The position numbers and the translations under genes were made by a program. A DNA stretch of 64,000 nt from Phoronis australis. Lineage: Eukaryota; Phoronida; Phoronidae. Of the stretch, positions 37,901 through 42,862 are shown one piece after another. A model generated the notes under the pieces. It saw nothing but the letters and a program-made list of their open reading frames with translations. It did no database searches and was not told the origin of the DNA. Each line of letters opens with the position of its first letter. The first letter of the stretch is position 1. The stretch lies in assembly GCA_002633005.1 (NCBI GenBank), contig NMRA01000349.1, forward strand, positions 275,106 through 339,105, in the 5' to 3' direction.

Positions 37901-40810
37901 AACTGTCAGAATTGGGCACGTGCACCTATGTGTGTATCACTTGTCAAAACCAAAAGGCTAAGATTTTAAAATAGCCTGTGTTTGAAATTAATTATCTAAA
38001 ATAAAATGTACTCGGGAATCTGTTCTTAGTGTAACGTCAACTGTCCAAATGTGACCTGGCAAAATTCACATATCTTCAAATGGTGACTGAGCTCGCTAAA
38101 CCTTGTTGGCAAGAGATGAAAATGAAATCCATGAGATACTTGAAGTGAAAAGTCAGCAAATGTTGGTTAGTCAGTATTTTTGGCTCAAACCAAAATTTAG
38201 GAGCATCCCTGCATGCTCGTTGACTACTAATTCCCCCCCTTGGTTGGCGCATAGGCTCACCTGAGGCAGACTAACTCGATCAGGCCCTTCCGATTTTTGC
38301 CTAATGATTCCGACTTCTGTCTACTTCCTGTAGTATTTTGAATGCATGCTCGTATGTCATGTGGTGACTTCGTGGCGATTGAAACTTTTAGCCGCTCTCC
38401 AAACAAAGTCTGAGGTCACATTTGTGACTTACATGTCGTCAAATTGAGCCCTAACCTGTGTGCTGTAAATTGATGACAGAGTATGGTAGTGGAGTGTAGT
38501 TGAAATAGTATTGTGAGTCCCGCCATTGAATTAGTTTGCCACCCTGAGCATATCGACTGGTGCAGAACATTTTGTTTTCTGATAAACTAATTTGAAATTT
38601 TTCATTCAATTGTTTTTCAGGATATCCACGAGAGAGCGCTACGGAGTCTAGCTGAAATAACTGCAAAATGTGTAGAACAGTTTCACAAAGCTGGAGAGCT
38701 GATTTTACTGCAAAAGGATAATGACAAGAACCATCTGAGTAGAGCTGAAAACTTGGCAAGGTATAGCTCATTTTACTAGATTCATGATGAATGTGATATT
38801 TGTCTCGTTAGCCAATACATGTTGAGACTGCTTCATTGGGCATCACATTTCGCAACTGGTGACTTTGAAATCATACTCTTTGAGATTGCAGTTGGTACTT
38901 ACCACTGTGTCTGTAACTTGACGACCAGCTTTTTTTTGGGGGGATTAGGGGATAGCTGCTGTCTGTTTTTGTCAAATTTTTTTCCGGCCATTTAGAAACT
39001 GCAGACTATGAAAACTAAATTTGTCATGATTGAAAATTAAATTTTTCATTGTTTTAAAAGCAAGAATAGGTTTACTACAACAGGGATATTAGGAATAATG
39101 CTTATTGCAACTTTTGCGATCTTTTGTTGATATGTCACAACCTTTATTGTGTAGTTTGACTGAGAAACACAATGGGGCGAGTTAAATCTTGTATTACGCT
39201 ACTGATTATCTGAGAAATCTGAATACCCCCGAAGAATGCAGTGAAATTTGAATTTGGGAGCTCATCGCGGGTGGCTGTCACTTGTTGCAGTGTGATGTAA
39301 GGTTGTAGCTATTTTTTACAAATTGTTTCCTGTTGACTCTCTTGAAGGTGTACTTGTGAACTGTAGAATATCTTGAAATATAATATTTCAAGATTGTTTA
39401 TCAACGTCTTTATCAACATCACTTTCACTGTCTCAATGTTTACTACACTTTTGTTGCACTGAGTCAATCTTGTGATCCTAAGTGCTGTTAGGTATCGTAA
39501 TGACTTTTGATCTCACTTGGTTCAGTGTTGACGTCCTATTGGCAATGGGGACTTGAAACAGGCCGAGACATCTTTTAAAAAATACTTGTTAATAGCTCTG
39601 GAGAAAAAAGTTTTTGTTGCGGCGGGTTGGCATTCCTGAAATTAATAATCAAATTAACACAGTATGGTCTGATTAGAGTTAATTTAAATTATTTAGCTTT
39701 TGCTCCTTGATTCTGTTCTGCACACTGATTTATCCGAGTTTGGAGTTTAAACTTTGCCTGTCTATGTGACTGGTTGATACACCTTGCTCTTTTTCTTGGG
39801 AATCATTTAATTGTTCTTGTCACCCGTTGTGTTCCAGCCTGACACGCGTGGTATGCACGGAAGTACAGATACTGTCCAACAAGTTTACAGCGTGCCTGAC
39901 TGCAGCAGCGGTAAGACAATTGTATAGTTCTTTTTTGTCAAGCAATTGTGTTAATTGACGAATGGCAGCAGTGTCAGGAGTGGTGATCGAACTCTTATCA
40001 TGAGATGGGGAACGCTTGTTTTGGAGAGTTACCCTTACACGGAGGGATTGGAGTATGTCTCATCACTCACTGTTCTTTGCCTAAGAAGCGGAATAACTAC
40101 CCCAAACAGGCACACTTGACCTGCACCGTAGTGTGTGGAAAGGGTTCTTGCGGTGCGTGGTAAGTTTTGTGGAGAGTGGTAAAGGGTTCTGCTCCCGTGG
40201 GAAAGAATCTCTGGGTTAAATGTTGTATGGCCCGTGATAAGTGTTCTACTTTCTGTGGTTAGTGTTTTGTCACTCCTGAGTGTTATCAGAAACTTGTGAC
40301 TTGAATTTGTGTTCAAGCAAACTTTCATAACTTTGAATTTTAAACATTTTTCTCCATTAGTCCCAAATAAATACATCAATTCGAATCAACGAGCAAGGCG
40401 AGAAGAAAGTTGCTTCCATAGCAGCATCTCTCTTTCGTCCAGTTTCAAGACCTGACCTTTGTTGTTAATTTATATTCTTCAAGGTTAATGGTAACATAAT
40501 GACCATTCATGGCAGGAGTGATGTGTGTGAATATTTTTAAAAAGGGTGTGTTGAAACAATTTTTAGAGTTATGTTCGCAAAAGTGCAGTGTAAAGCGTGA
40601 TGTCAGTTGGTACTAGAACACAAGCCAGTGTAACACTTAATTTGTTTTCAGGAAGACTCCGATGAGGTCAACCCTTTGCTGACTGATGTCTACCTGGAGG
40701 CTACCAACAGTAATCAGTACATAATGGACGCGTTCAAGTTGTTATTACCTGTCCTGCAACGGGCAGCACTGGAGGTGTTTGCCGACCGTTGTCAAGGCAA
40801 CTGTCAGTAA
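4860..40810 (+). CDS. FAM114A: FAM114A family protein (NOXP20-like), C-terminal 266 residues, 7 exons
   Basis: Seven exons join in frame (106+162+86+75+140+73+159 nt) with GT-AG borders and agreeing phases: 4860-4965, 19596-19757, 33543-33628, 34517-34591, 38621-38760, 39838-39910, 40652-40810. The product reads through hallmarks of the family: SLLFDEFQGLALLEALEML, LTEVHLGTAPDKLNQAH, SLAEITAKCVEQFHKAGELI, EVQILSNKFTACL and a final NQYIMDAFKLLLPVLQ. Vertebrate FAM114A1/A2 are cytosolic, coiled-coil-rich proteins reported as Rab2-interacting, Golgi-linked factors; that role is family knowledge, not visible here. The usual N-terminal Trp/Gly-rich part is absent, so 5' exons lie upstream or were not recognised. 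The acidic linker of vertebrates between DPQ and DIHER is missing or lies in an unrecognised exon. Introns are long because they are filled with transposons and nested antisense genes. Identification is strong; choosing between A1 and A2 is not possible. Confidence 0.92.
4914..5250 (+). repeat. Tandem copies of a FAM114A exon tail, proximal block
   Basis: The last 50 bp of the exon plus donor and about 35 bp of intron form a unit of about 85 bp. It is repeated at 5001-5049, 5085-5134 and 5171-5219 after the genuine copy ending 4965. Copies 2 to 4 keep SLLF(D/E)E-type sequence and a GT after the tail (GTAACG, GTAAGG, GTGAGG). Acceptors in the right phase are not seen, so they are probably not used as exons. 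Confidence 0.85.
5270..7425 (+). repeat. Multi-unit dispersed repeat, copy 2 (contains assembly gap)
   Basis: It begins with CACATATTTATATGTGG-type sequence (degenerate near 5290, intact near 5640), then a (CCGT)n tract, then CTAGTGG units at 5462, 5611, 5842, 7190 and 7339. A 15-bp hairpin CAACGCTCCGCGTTG lies at 7037-7051, followed by CTCTTGT. Architecture (microsatellite, tandem core, 3' hairpin) resembles non-autonomous Helitrons and bivalve 'pearl' elements. The part right of the gap matches 16070-16312 closely. Confidence 0.8.
5903..6835. other. Assembly gap, 933 N
   Basis: The run of N falls inside a repeat whose missing part can be seen in the sister copy at about 15490-16070. The open frames across it are artefacts. 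Confidence 0.99.
7426..9274. other. Intronic sequence, no intact gene
   Basis: I see no intact gene. A plus-strand fragment at about 8578-8712 reads as a coiled coil (KKSNKIIDSMRSRISELEEK) but upstream frames are broken. It may be a decayed retroelement ORF. Confidence 0.4.
9275..9647 (+). repeat. Multi-unit dispersed repeat, copy 3, 5' part
   Basis: Carries the CTAGTGG boxes at 9425 and about 9580 and runs up to CAACCAAACCATTG, where it is cut by a 7.7-kb insertion. It continues at 17393. Confidence 0.85.
9695..12130. other. Interior of the 7.7-kb insertion, no gene seen
   Basis: About 9695-9790 is rich in variants of GTCGGC and CGACCA. Blocks at 10610-10770 and 11200-11230 are related to the 1.7-kb insertion at 1340. 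Open frames are short and unrecognised. Confidence 0.4.
12131..14534. mobile_element. 2.4-kb element with inverted ends and subterminal CCGCCCA arrays
   Basis: Left end CCGTAATCGTTCGGGTTAA and the right end in reverse, CCATAATCGTTCGGGTTAA, differ at one base; TA flanks both. Next to each end are about six copies of a motif like GGTTAACCGCCCA (12155-12290 and 14360-14510), in the same orientation at both ends. The interior has no recognisable transposase. Nested inside the 7.7-kb insertion. Confidence 0.75.
15220..16312 (+). repeat. Multi-unit dispersed repeat, copy 4 (most complete)
   Basis: 5' start GCGCCCACATATTTATATG, (CCGT)n tract near 15275, CTAGTGG boxes at 15426, 15571, 15731, about 15885 and 15910, then a non-repetitive part and the 3' hairpin region near 16300 (GCTCTGCGTTGCTCTTGT). 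It is closely similar to copy 2, so the two are recent. Confidence 0.85.
16999..17263 (+). mobile_element. Solo LTR, 265 bp, copy 1
   Basis: Starts TGTTGTGTACTTAGTCAC and ends GATACACAACA, with a 5-bp target duplication CTTAC on both sides (16994-16998, 17264-17268). It contains a TATATATATTG stretch and AATAAA. A 5-bp duplication and TG...CA ends fit Gypsy- or BEL-type LTRs. No internal region is present. Confidence 0.9.
17393..17818 (+). repeat. Multi-unit dispersed repeat, copy 3, 3' part
   Basis: Continues GGATGATTTTGAAAATTGGC from the part ending at 9647. It has boxes at about 17463, 17577 and 17717 and ends GCATTTCAACGCTCCTCG. Confidence 0.8.
18505..18870. repeat. Tandem repeat, unit about 120 bp, 3 copies
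   Basis: Each unit holds GAATTCTGTTCTTGAAAG, TGATTGTCTCTTGACT and TGTCAATATTAA, with moderate divergence. Confidence 0.8.
18988..19097. repeat. Short tandem repeats (12 bp x3, 33 bp x2)
   Basis: AAATATATTTTG occurs three times at 18988-19023. A 33-bp unit with CACTGCATGGTTCCCGCGAA is repeated at 19032-19064 and 19065-19097. Confidence 0.9.
19270..19470 (+). repeat. Tandem copies of a FAM114A exon tail, distal block
   Basis: Three more copies of the unit found at 4914-5250 (partial near 19274, then 19319-19368 and 19410-19461), with the same GGAGGGTTTGTAGACACCTT spacer. They sit 126 bp before the next real exon. Confidence 0.85.
19596..19757 (+). CDS. FAM114A: FAM114A exon 2 (visible)
   Basis: Acceptor TTTGTATAG, donor GTGACT. 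It encodes LALLEALEMLSGQSESKV, then an acidic stretch ending NVDDVDDVE. The Gly codon is completed across the junction with the exon ending at 4965, although 14.6 kb of repeats separate them. Confidence 0.92.
19867..20019. mobile_element. MITE with AATTGACCTATC ends, copy 1
   Basis: Ends AATTGACCTATC and GATAGGTCAATT are exact inverted repeats, 153 bp apart. Internal words (CTGATTGGTCA, CTTGAAGG) recur in the copy at 49751. Target duplication not resolved. Confidence 0.7.
20020..22434. other. FAM114A intron, no gene seen
   Basis: Holds a CA-rich microsatellite with a poly-C run and a two-base gap (21134-21212; N at 21192-21193). I recognise no other element or coding sequence. Confidence 0.5.
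22435..23285 (-). pseudogene. C2H2-like tandem repeat block, copy 1
   Basis: A minus-strand block of repeating units of roughly 45 codons that read SWDDAESARYG.MYSS...SH...H, with frame breaks. One unit near 22480-22570 keeps real zinc-finger cysteines (CHLCGRVCSNRTALTRHMRT, last ligand Tyr). In the other units the cysteine positions have become Ser or Tyr. It follows directly after the EEP frame on the same strand and is probably the eroded 3' part of that gene. Confidence 0.6.
23287..24252 (-). CDS. EEP-family (exonuclease/endonuclease/phosphatase) protein with coiled-coil tail
   Basis: Uninterrupted 321-codon frame. Start ATG at 24252 opens MAIDFISLNAG, the usual first strand of the EEP fold. 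All active-site motifs are visible: Asn9 in LNAG, Glu41 in FLQE, His138 in ATYHGR, Asp174 and Asn176 in GGDFN, Asp203 in KKIDY, Asp228-His229 in DHKPL. EEP proteins cut DNA, RNA or phospho-substrates with Mg2+; the substrate here cannot be told. Residues 244-290 form a heptad-like tail (QIDKLST, QIDQLTT) coded by a 21-bp minisatellite. There is no reverse transcriptase, so it is not a normal LINE. It lies antisense inside a FAM114A intron, with C2H2-like repeats downstream. A diverged second copy lies at 29004-30343. Function unknown. Confidence 0.8.
   Translation of the reverse strand: MAIDFISLNAGRKKGVTTDKVYEYIHGLLKDKQPDLVFLQELSSAKMLLSYLNTHADSLKPACYEVWEGRKDRAGGYTSFVYNLNNVLIEEHDFINMHERLCILKHISEDSEFATRLFIRKFWIKGMSDTYILVATYHGRYKAKDVKESILNELLFLLDYMSKQNGFKVLVGGDFNYESDKAQSVLAKYPQFHLYEAGEKKIDYLLYNGPQYHICNIQFGEGDENILDHKPLLAVLDISSRPIDQLSSLVNQVSTQIDKLSTQTSKDPLGTKTDKLCSQIDQLTTQIGKLMPLLDKHGSQDDTQFPEEGEPRGVNNQAAIE
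23385..23545 (-). repeat. 21-bp minisatellite coding the EEP tail, copy 1
   Basis: Repeats of (C/T)AGTTGGTCTATTTG-like units on the plus strand, 21 bp apart with drift. The opposite strand is also open, coding for hydrophobic LFVCS-type repeats. Confidence 0.7.
24253..26345. repeat. Duplicated intron segment, copy A
   Basis: Sequence upstream of EEP copy 1 is paralogous to 30344-31290 (words GAGAACAAGTTTTTATGA, CACACAATGCCAGTCACCCT, GTAAGGTAGTGTTA) and in part to 32780-33150. Without the MITE at 24955 the alignment is continuous. The end part (26140-26345, CCCCATGGCTGATGTGGGGC) matches 32945-33145. Confidence 0.8.
24955..25502. mobile_element. 548-bp MITE with CTAGGAACCAAT ends and 7-bp target duplication
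   Basis: CTAGGAACCAAT at the left and ATTGGTTCCTAG at the right are exact inverted ends; CTCAGCA flanks both sides (24948-24954, 25503-25509). The duplicated intron segment at about 31015-31030 (TTTCTCAGCATTAAATTCCC) is the empty site. Confidence 0.88.
26346..27740. other. FAM114A intron with a hAT-like end, no gene seen
   Basis: CAGGGGCGGATCCAGGATTT at about 26358 resembles a widespread hAT-type terminus; no matching right end was found. The following G-rich stretch resembles 43545-43640. Otherwise unremarkable. Confidence 0.45.
27750..28860 (-). pseudogene. C2H2-like tandem repeat block, copy 2
   Basis: On the minus strand, genuine C2H2 fingers occur at 27750-27965 (CTQCGRVCSNRAALAWHMRT, CTQCGHVCSNRGALTRHMGT) and at the end of a 203-codon frame, 28011-28622 (CTICGCVCSNRAGLISHLRS). 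Further units are Cys-poor (SWDDTESARCGTMYSSDAG). Frame shifts separate the parts. The layout mirrors copy 1, so the ancestor likely had EEP, coiled coil and a finger array in one gene. Confidence 0.65.
29052..29220 (-). repeat. 21-bp minisatellite coding LETRLID heptads
   Basis: About eight units of the type TCTATTAGTCTGGTTTCCAG (plus strand). Each encodes one heptad on the minus strand, and the plus strand is also open. Purer than its counterpart in copy 1. Confidence 0.85.
29838..30238. mobile_element. 401-bp fold-back MITE with GGCCCGGTCTC ends
   Basis: Both ends read GGCCCGGTCTC inward; the inverted arms extend, imperfectly, to about 130 bp each. CAG flanks both sides (29835-29837, 30239-30241), a 3-bp target duplication as in Harbinger-like elements. 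Tracts of ACTCGAAA/TTCGAG repeat inside. It interrupts the second EEP copy. Confidence 0.85.
30344..31300. repeat. Duplicated intron segment, copy B
   Basis: Paralogue of 24253-25900 without the 548-bp MITE. Shared words include TGTTTAAAACTACA, CCAGGAAAT and GACTGTTAAAACCAA. Confidence 0.8.
31312..31341. repeat. 30-bp hairpin with 14-bp arms
   Basis: TACTTGGCGGAATT, TT, AATTCCGCCAAGTA. It marks the abrupt left edge of a block (31340-31838) that is not part of the duplicated segment. Confidence 0.85.
31839..32101 (+). mobile_element. Solo LTR, 263 bp, copy 2
   Basis: Near-identical to 16999-17263, with a different 5-bp target duplication, CAAAT (31834-31838, 32102-32106), proving independent insertion. 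It has the same TATA-like and AATAAA stretches. Confidence 0.9.
32102..33150. other. FAM114A intron with a third partial segmental copy
   Basis: 32102-32770 is unremarkable. 32780-33150 is a third diverged copy of the duplicated segment (CATTGCCAGTCACCCTGACA, CACCCCATGGCTGATGTGG). Confidence 0.65.
33543..33628 (+). CDS. FAM114A: FAM114A exon 3 (visible)
   Basis: Acceptor ATACCTTTCAG, donor GTAGGA. It encodes ETEHDFVKLVTNHLTEVHLG and TAPDKLNQ, and ends on a complete codon. The match to the family's TPDKLNK segment is clear. Confidence 0.92.
34517..34591 (+). CDS. FAM114A: FAM114A exon 4 (visible)
   Basis: A phase 0-0 exon of 25 codons with acceptor CATCTTTCAG and donor GTCAGT. It encodes AHLQTREWLSKCFLEQAAGD, continuing the helix after DKLNQ as in vertebrate homologues. 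A competing 71-codon frame over the same bases is a shadow. Confidence 0.85.
34592..35335. other. FAM114A intron, no gene seen
   Basis: No repeat or coding sequence recognised; an extra FAM114A exon for the acidic linker cannot be excluded. Confidence 0.4.
35336..35351 (-). terminator. Histone-type 3' stem-loop, distal, with purine-rich downstream element
   Basis: On the minus strand GGCCCTTTTAAGGGCC, preceded by CCAAC and followed by ACTC and, 14 nt on, AGAAGAAC, which could pair with U7 snRNA. The loop is right (UUUA) only on this strand, the strand of the ORF. Confidence 0.78.
35377..35392 (-). terminator. Histone-type 3' stem-loop, proximal
   Basis: On the minus strand GGTTCTTTTAAGAACC: 6-bp stem, UUUA loop, 16 nt as in replication-dependent histone mRNAs, preceded by CAAC. 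It starts 10 nt after the stop codon of the PHD-like ORF. Confidence 0.75.
35403..35720 (-). CDS. Small PHD-like C4HC3 zinc-binding protein, 105 aa
   Basis: ATG at 35720 in TTTTTACGATGG, stop TGA at 35405-35403. The N-terminus (1-24) is acidic. The remaining residues hold Cys28-Cys31, Cys66-Cys69, His74-Cys77 and Cys102-Cys105, the C4HC3 order and spacing of a PHD finger (RCVVC, RCYNCHRYCHLLC, LCDLC), with a long insert between the first two pairs and no residues after the last Cys. PHD fingers commonly bind histone tails; whether this one does is unknown. I do not recognise the family. The single short exon is followed 10 and 51 nt after the stop by two histone-type stem-loops and preceded by E2F and CCAAT motifs, so it may be an S-phase mRNA without a poly(A) tail. 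It is antisense in a FAM114A intron. A transposon-derived origin is also possible. Confidence 0.65.
   Translation of the reverse strand: MDVGEEHQSGDSNTESYEGDDFRNLIRCVVCHFFPTVQDYLWIQEQELNDAGFVTTLVNGDIYLRCYNCHRYCHLLCFHPTFPDENFNEEDLQYLSEHGILCDLC
35947..36048 (-). promoter_or_regulatory. Candidate E2F/CCAAT/TATA promoter
   Basis: Reading on the minus strand: TTTTCCCGCC (E2F type) at about 36045-36036, AACCAATCGG near 36025-36016, ACCAATGG near 36011-36004, then TTTATATTTT near 35955. This order is typical of S-phase genes and points at the ORF that starts about 230 bp downstream. Confidence 0.55.
36641..36797. mobile_element. MITE with ATGCGCGCACCCAG ends
   Basis: ATGCGCGCACCCAG at the left and CTGGGTGCGCGCAT at the right are inverted repeats. 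Interior words (GGGGGCTCGAAT, GTGGACCTTTTGC, AACAAAAAGCG) recur at 36215-36310 (left part only) and around 61400-61460. The Pol III B-box-like CTCGAAT is not part of a tRNA. Confidence 0.7.
36800..37560. other. FAM114A intron, no gene seen
   Basis: Nothing recognised between the MITE and the THAP exon. Confidence 0.4.
37563..37768 (-). pseudogene. THAP zinc-finger exon with a homopolymer frameshift
   Basis: ATG at 37768 opens MVGCCVAGCSATQAKCRGVS, the start of a THAP domain (Cys5, Cys9, FH, Trp32). The second half (YICSRHFEDGCFL, with the C-x2-H pair) is in another frame. The switch falls in a run of nine A (nine T, 37616-37624). A possible donor GTAGGC follows. THAP domains bind DNA in host factors and P-element-like transposases. 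No further THAP exon was found, so this is a partial or dead copy, or holds one sequencing error. Confidence 0.75.
37770..38620. other. FAM114A intron, no gene seen
   Basis: No repeat or coding sequence recognised up to the exon at 38621. Confidence 0.4.
38621..38760 (+). CDS. FAM114A: FAM114A exon 5 (visible)
   Basis: Acceptor TGTTTTTCAG, donor GTATAG. It encodes RALRSLAEITAKCVEQFHKA followed by GELI, the best conserved block of the family, and ends two bases into a Ser codon. Confidence 0.93.
39838..39910 (+). CDS. FAM114A: FAM114A exon 6 (visible)
   Basis: Acceptor TGTTCCAG, donor GTAAGA. It encodes LTRVVCTEVQILSNKFTACL and then TAAA, aligned with the LTTAMCNEVASLSKKFT block of vertebrates, and ends on a complete codon. 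Confidence 0.92.
40125..40285. repeat. Degenerate tandem repeat of about 30 bp
   Basis: Variants of GTGGTAAAGGGTTCT recur several times in the last FAM114A intron; the minus-strand frame reads repeated SRTL-type peptides, which is incidental. Confidence 0.5.
40652..40810 (+). CDS. FAM114A: FAM114A terminal coding exon
   Basis: Acceptor TTTGTTTTCAG, stop TAA at 40808-40810. It encodes VNPLLTDVYLEATNSNQYIM then DAFKLLLPVLQ and a short tail ending GNCQ. The exon's 3' part is repeated in degenerate form just downstream (40827-41019). Confidence 0.93.
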   Translation, partial: EDSDEVNPLLTDVYLEATNSNQYIMDAFKLLLPVLQRAALEVFADRCQGNCQ

Positions 40811-40826
40811 CCAATGGGGATCACTG

Positions 40827-41019
40827 TAGGTGCTTGCCGACCGTTGTCAAGGCAACTGTCAGTAACCAGAACATAAGAGATGCATTCAAGGTGTTAAAAT
40901 CTGTTCCGAAATGGGCTGCACTGGAGTCAATCACAGATCTTTTTCATGTCAACTGTAACCAGTACATGGCTGATGCATTCATGGTGTTGTTGCCCACAGA
41001 GGGCGCTGTTGAACAGTGA
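40827..41019 (+). pseudogene. Degenerate tandem copies of the FAM114A terminal exon
   Basis: A 42-bp piece of the exon end (40771-40812) recurs almost unchanged at 40827-40868. It is followed by two diverged copies of the NQYIMDAFKLLLP segment: NQNIRDAFKVLKSVPKW and NQYMADAFMVLLPTEG, ending in TGA at about 41017. The copies lie in one open frame from 40789, but not the frame of the real exon, whose stop at 40810 precedes them. They are probably 3' UTR relics, or an alternative C-terminus if a frame shift or splice links them. Confidence 0.7.
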
Positions 41020-42516
41020 TGTTGCTGTTATCGAGCCAACTACATCACCTCTACATACAATTGGTGCAACCATTGTCGGAGCTCACTGATTAATCCAAAC
41101 ACAAAACTTCTTAAAAATTTTAAGTACTAAATTGCCCCTGTGGTTACCTGAATCCAAAAAAAATCCAAGTATTGCAAAATGTTTAAAAATATGATGCAAC
41201 AACCTGCATTTCTATTCCTGTTTGTGGGTCCAAATGTCATCATAGTAGTGGCTGATACATCGTCACTAAACATCTGAGTAGTTCTAAATAATGTGTATGA
41301 GAATGTTCGTGCAACTTGCGTAATATCAAATACAATATTGTATGATCGAGCTTGGCAAACTTGTAGTTCATGACACGACCTCATGAACAAACCGTCCCGT
41401 GGTACTTTTTGCTGAAGAGCAATCTGTGAAATGCCATCGTCTCGAGGCTGGCTGAACGTTATTTGTGAAGCCAGTGATGCTTAGGGATATCAAATTTCCT
41501 CAGAATTGATAAGAAATCCAGCTTTTATGCCAGCGATGTTGGGCTACATCAGATATTTTTTAAATGACTACGAATACGTGTTGGCGTGCTACTCAACAAG
41601 TCAGTCACTTGCAGACTTGTCATGTCAGCTGCCACTAGAAGTTAACTTTGGTCCTTTTCAAATGGCCTTTTTACATATAAAATGCGATGTCACATTCACA
41701 ATGGGTTGTGAGAAACTATTCGCACAAAACAGATGAGACTACGTTTCCAGCCAACAGGTGGTGCTATTCTAAAACTTTGTTATTCTCACTGGCACATTTT
41801 CCATGTTTATGTAAAGAAGTGAAAATAGTTTTGATGCAAGACTAATTGTTTAAAGCTGTCGAAGACTGCCCTGGGCAGTTATTCACATATCCCCATTTGC
41901 CTGGTTGCGATTAAATCCATGTTTTTCAAATAGTTTAATTCCTTATCATCCGAGAGCCTGGTGTTCCTGGTCTTATTTTCTTTAATTTGCCAAATGGTGT
42001 TGAATTTAGATTATTGTAAATGAATCTGACTAACGCCATTTCCTACTTTCAGTCAGTTGATGTTATCAAATTGTTGATTTACAGGACGTGCTCCTGTCAC
42101 AAGATTTTATGCATTTTTTATTTTGTTTGCTAACATGCTTTGAATGATGTTAAATGTAAGGCTACAACTCGTGTTGCATTCCGAAAATTGCACATGGTGT
42201 CAACGTCGCACACTGGTGATCGTTGCTAAGACTGTATTACAGTAAAACTCTCAGAATTTATGTGGGAGGGATCTTTGCAAAATTCTGTGGTACCACGTCA
42301 TGCACTTACCCCTTCAGATAGGGTGGATAAACTGTCCAGTTGGGTCAGACTTGTGCGACTACCATACCCTTAATTTAATATTGCACCCTTTCGTACCACG
42401 TGCATGGCTGTAGTTGGCAAAGAATTGAGCAAAAATTGTGACCAACCTGTTGAATGTGAAAACGGCCATTCACTCAGGACCACATCTCATGATAGCGTTG
42501 ATAGATTCAGAGAAGG

Positions 42517-42522
42517 AATAAA
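42517..42522 (+). terminator. Candidate polyadenylation signal, FAM114A
   Basis: Canonical AATAAA on the plus strand, about 1.7 kb after the stop and just before the 3' end of the convergent NUP58 gene. Confidence 0.5.
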
Positions 42523-42560
42523 ATAACTTTGAAGATGCTTTGAAAGCAATTCATGCATGT

Positions 42561-42566
42561 TTTATT
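42561..42566 (-). terminator. Candidate polyadenylation signal, NUP58
   Basis: AATAAA on the minus strand, about 120 bp after the NUP58 stop codon (TGA 42686-42684), a normal distance for a short 3' UTR. Confidence 0.6.
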
Positions 42567-42683
42567 TCTTAATAGCACATACCATTCAATGTGTACATTA
42601 TATTCATGTTCCAGAGTTTCAAACATGTAAGGACAATGTCCACACGCGTTAAGTCCACTAAGACATCAATTCTATGACCTTCC

Positions 42684-42862
42684 TCAAGACCGTTTCCCTC
42701 GTTTATTCCCCGTGGGTGGTGATTGCAGCTGAAATCCTTTATTGACATTCGTTTGACCAAACGCAAACGACGTGGATCCACTCGCGGGTGCTGAACCAAG
42801 ACTGAATCCAGTGGATCCTCCACTCAGACCGGTTGCGTTTCCAAACAAACCGGTCCCTGCCC
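42684..42862 (-). CDS. NUP58: NUP58 terminal exon
   Basis: Acceptor TTCATTGCAG, stop TGA at 42686-42684. It encodes AGTGLFGNATGLSGGSTGF, STSFAFGQTNVNKGFQLQSP and the basic tail GNKRGKRS, the same ending as vertebrate NUP58. Confidence 0.95.

Larger units (their letters stand above)
40811..42522 (+). other. FAM114A probable 3' UTR
   Basis: There is no further conserved coding sequence apart from the duplicated tail. A plus-strand AATAAA at 42517-42522 is the clearest polyadenylation signal, giving a 3' UTR of about 1.7 kb if used. Earlier variant signals could give shorter ends. Confidence 0.5.

Noticed and set aside
40035-40379. 114-codon minus-strand frame with SRTL-type repeats
   Set aside because: Arises from a degenerate 30-bp repeat in an intron.
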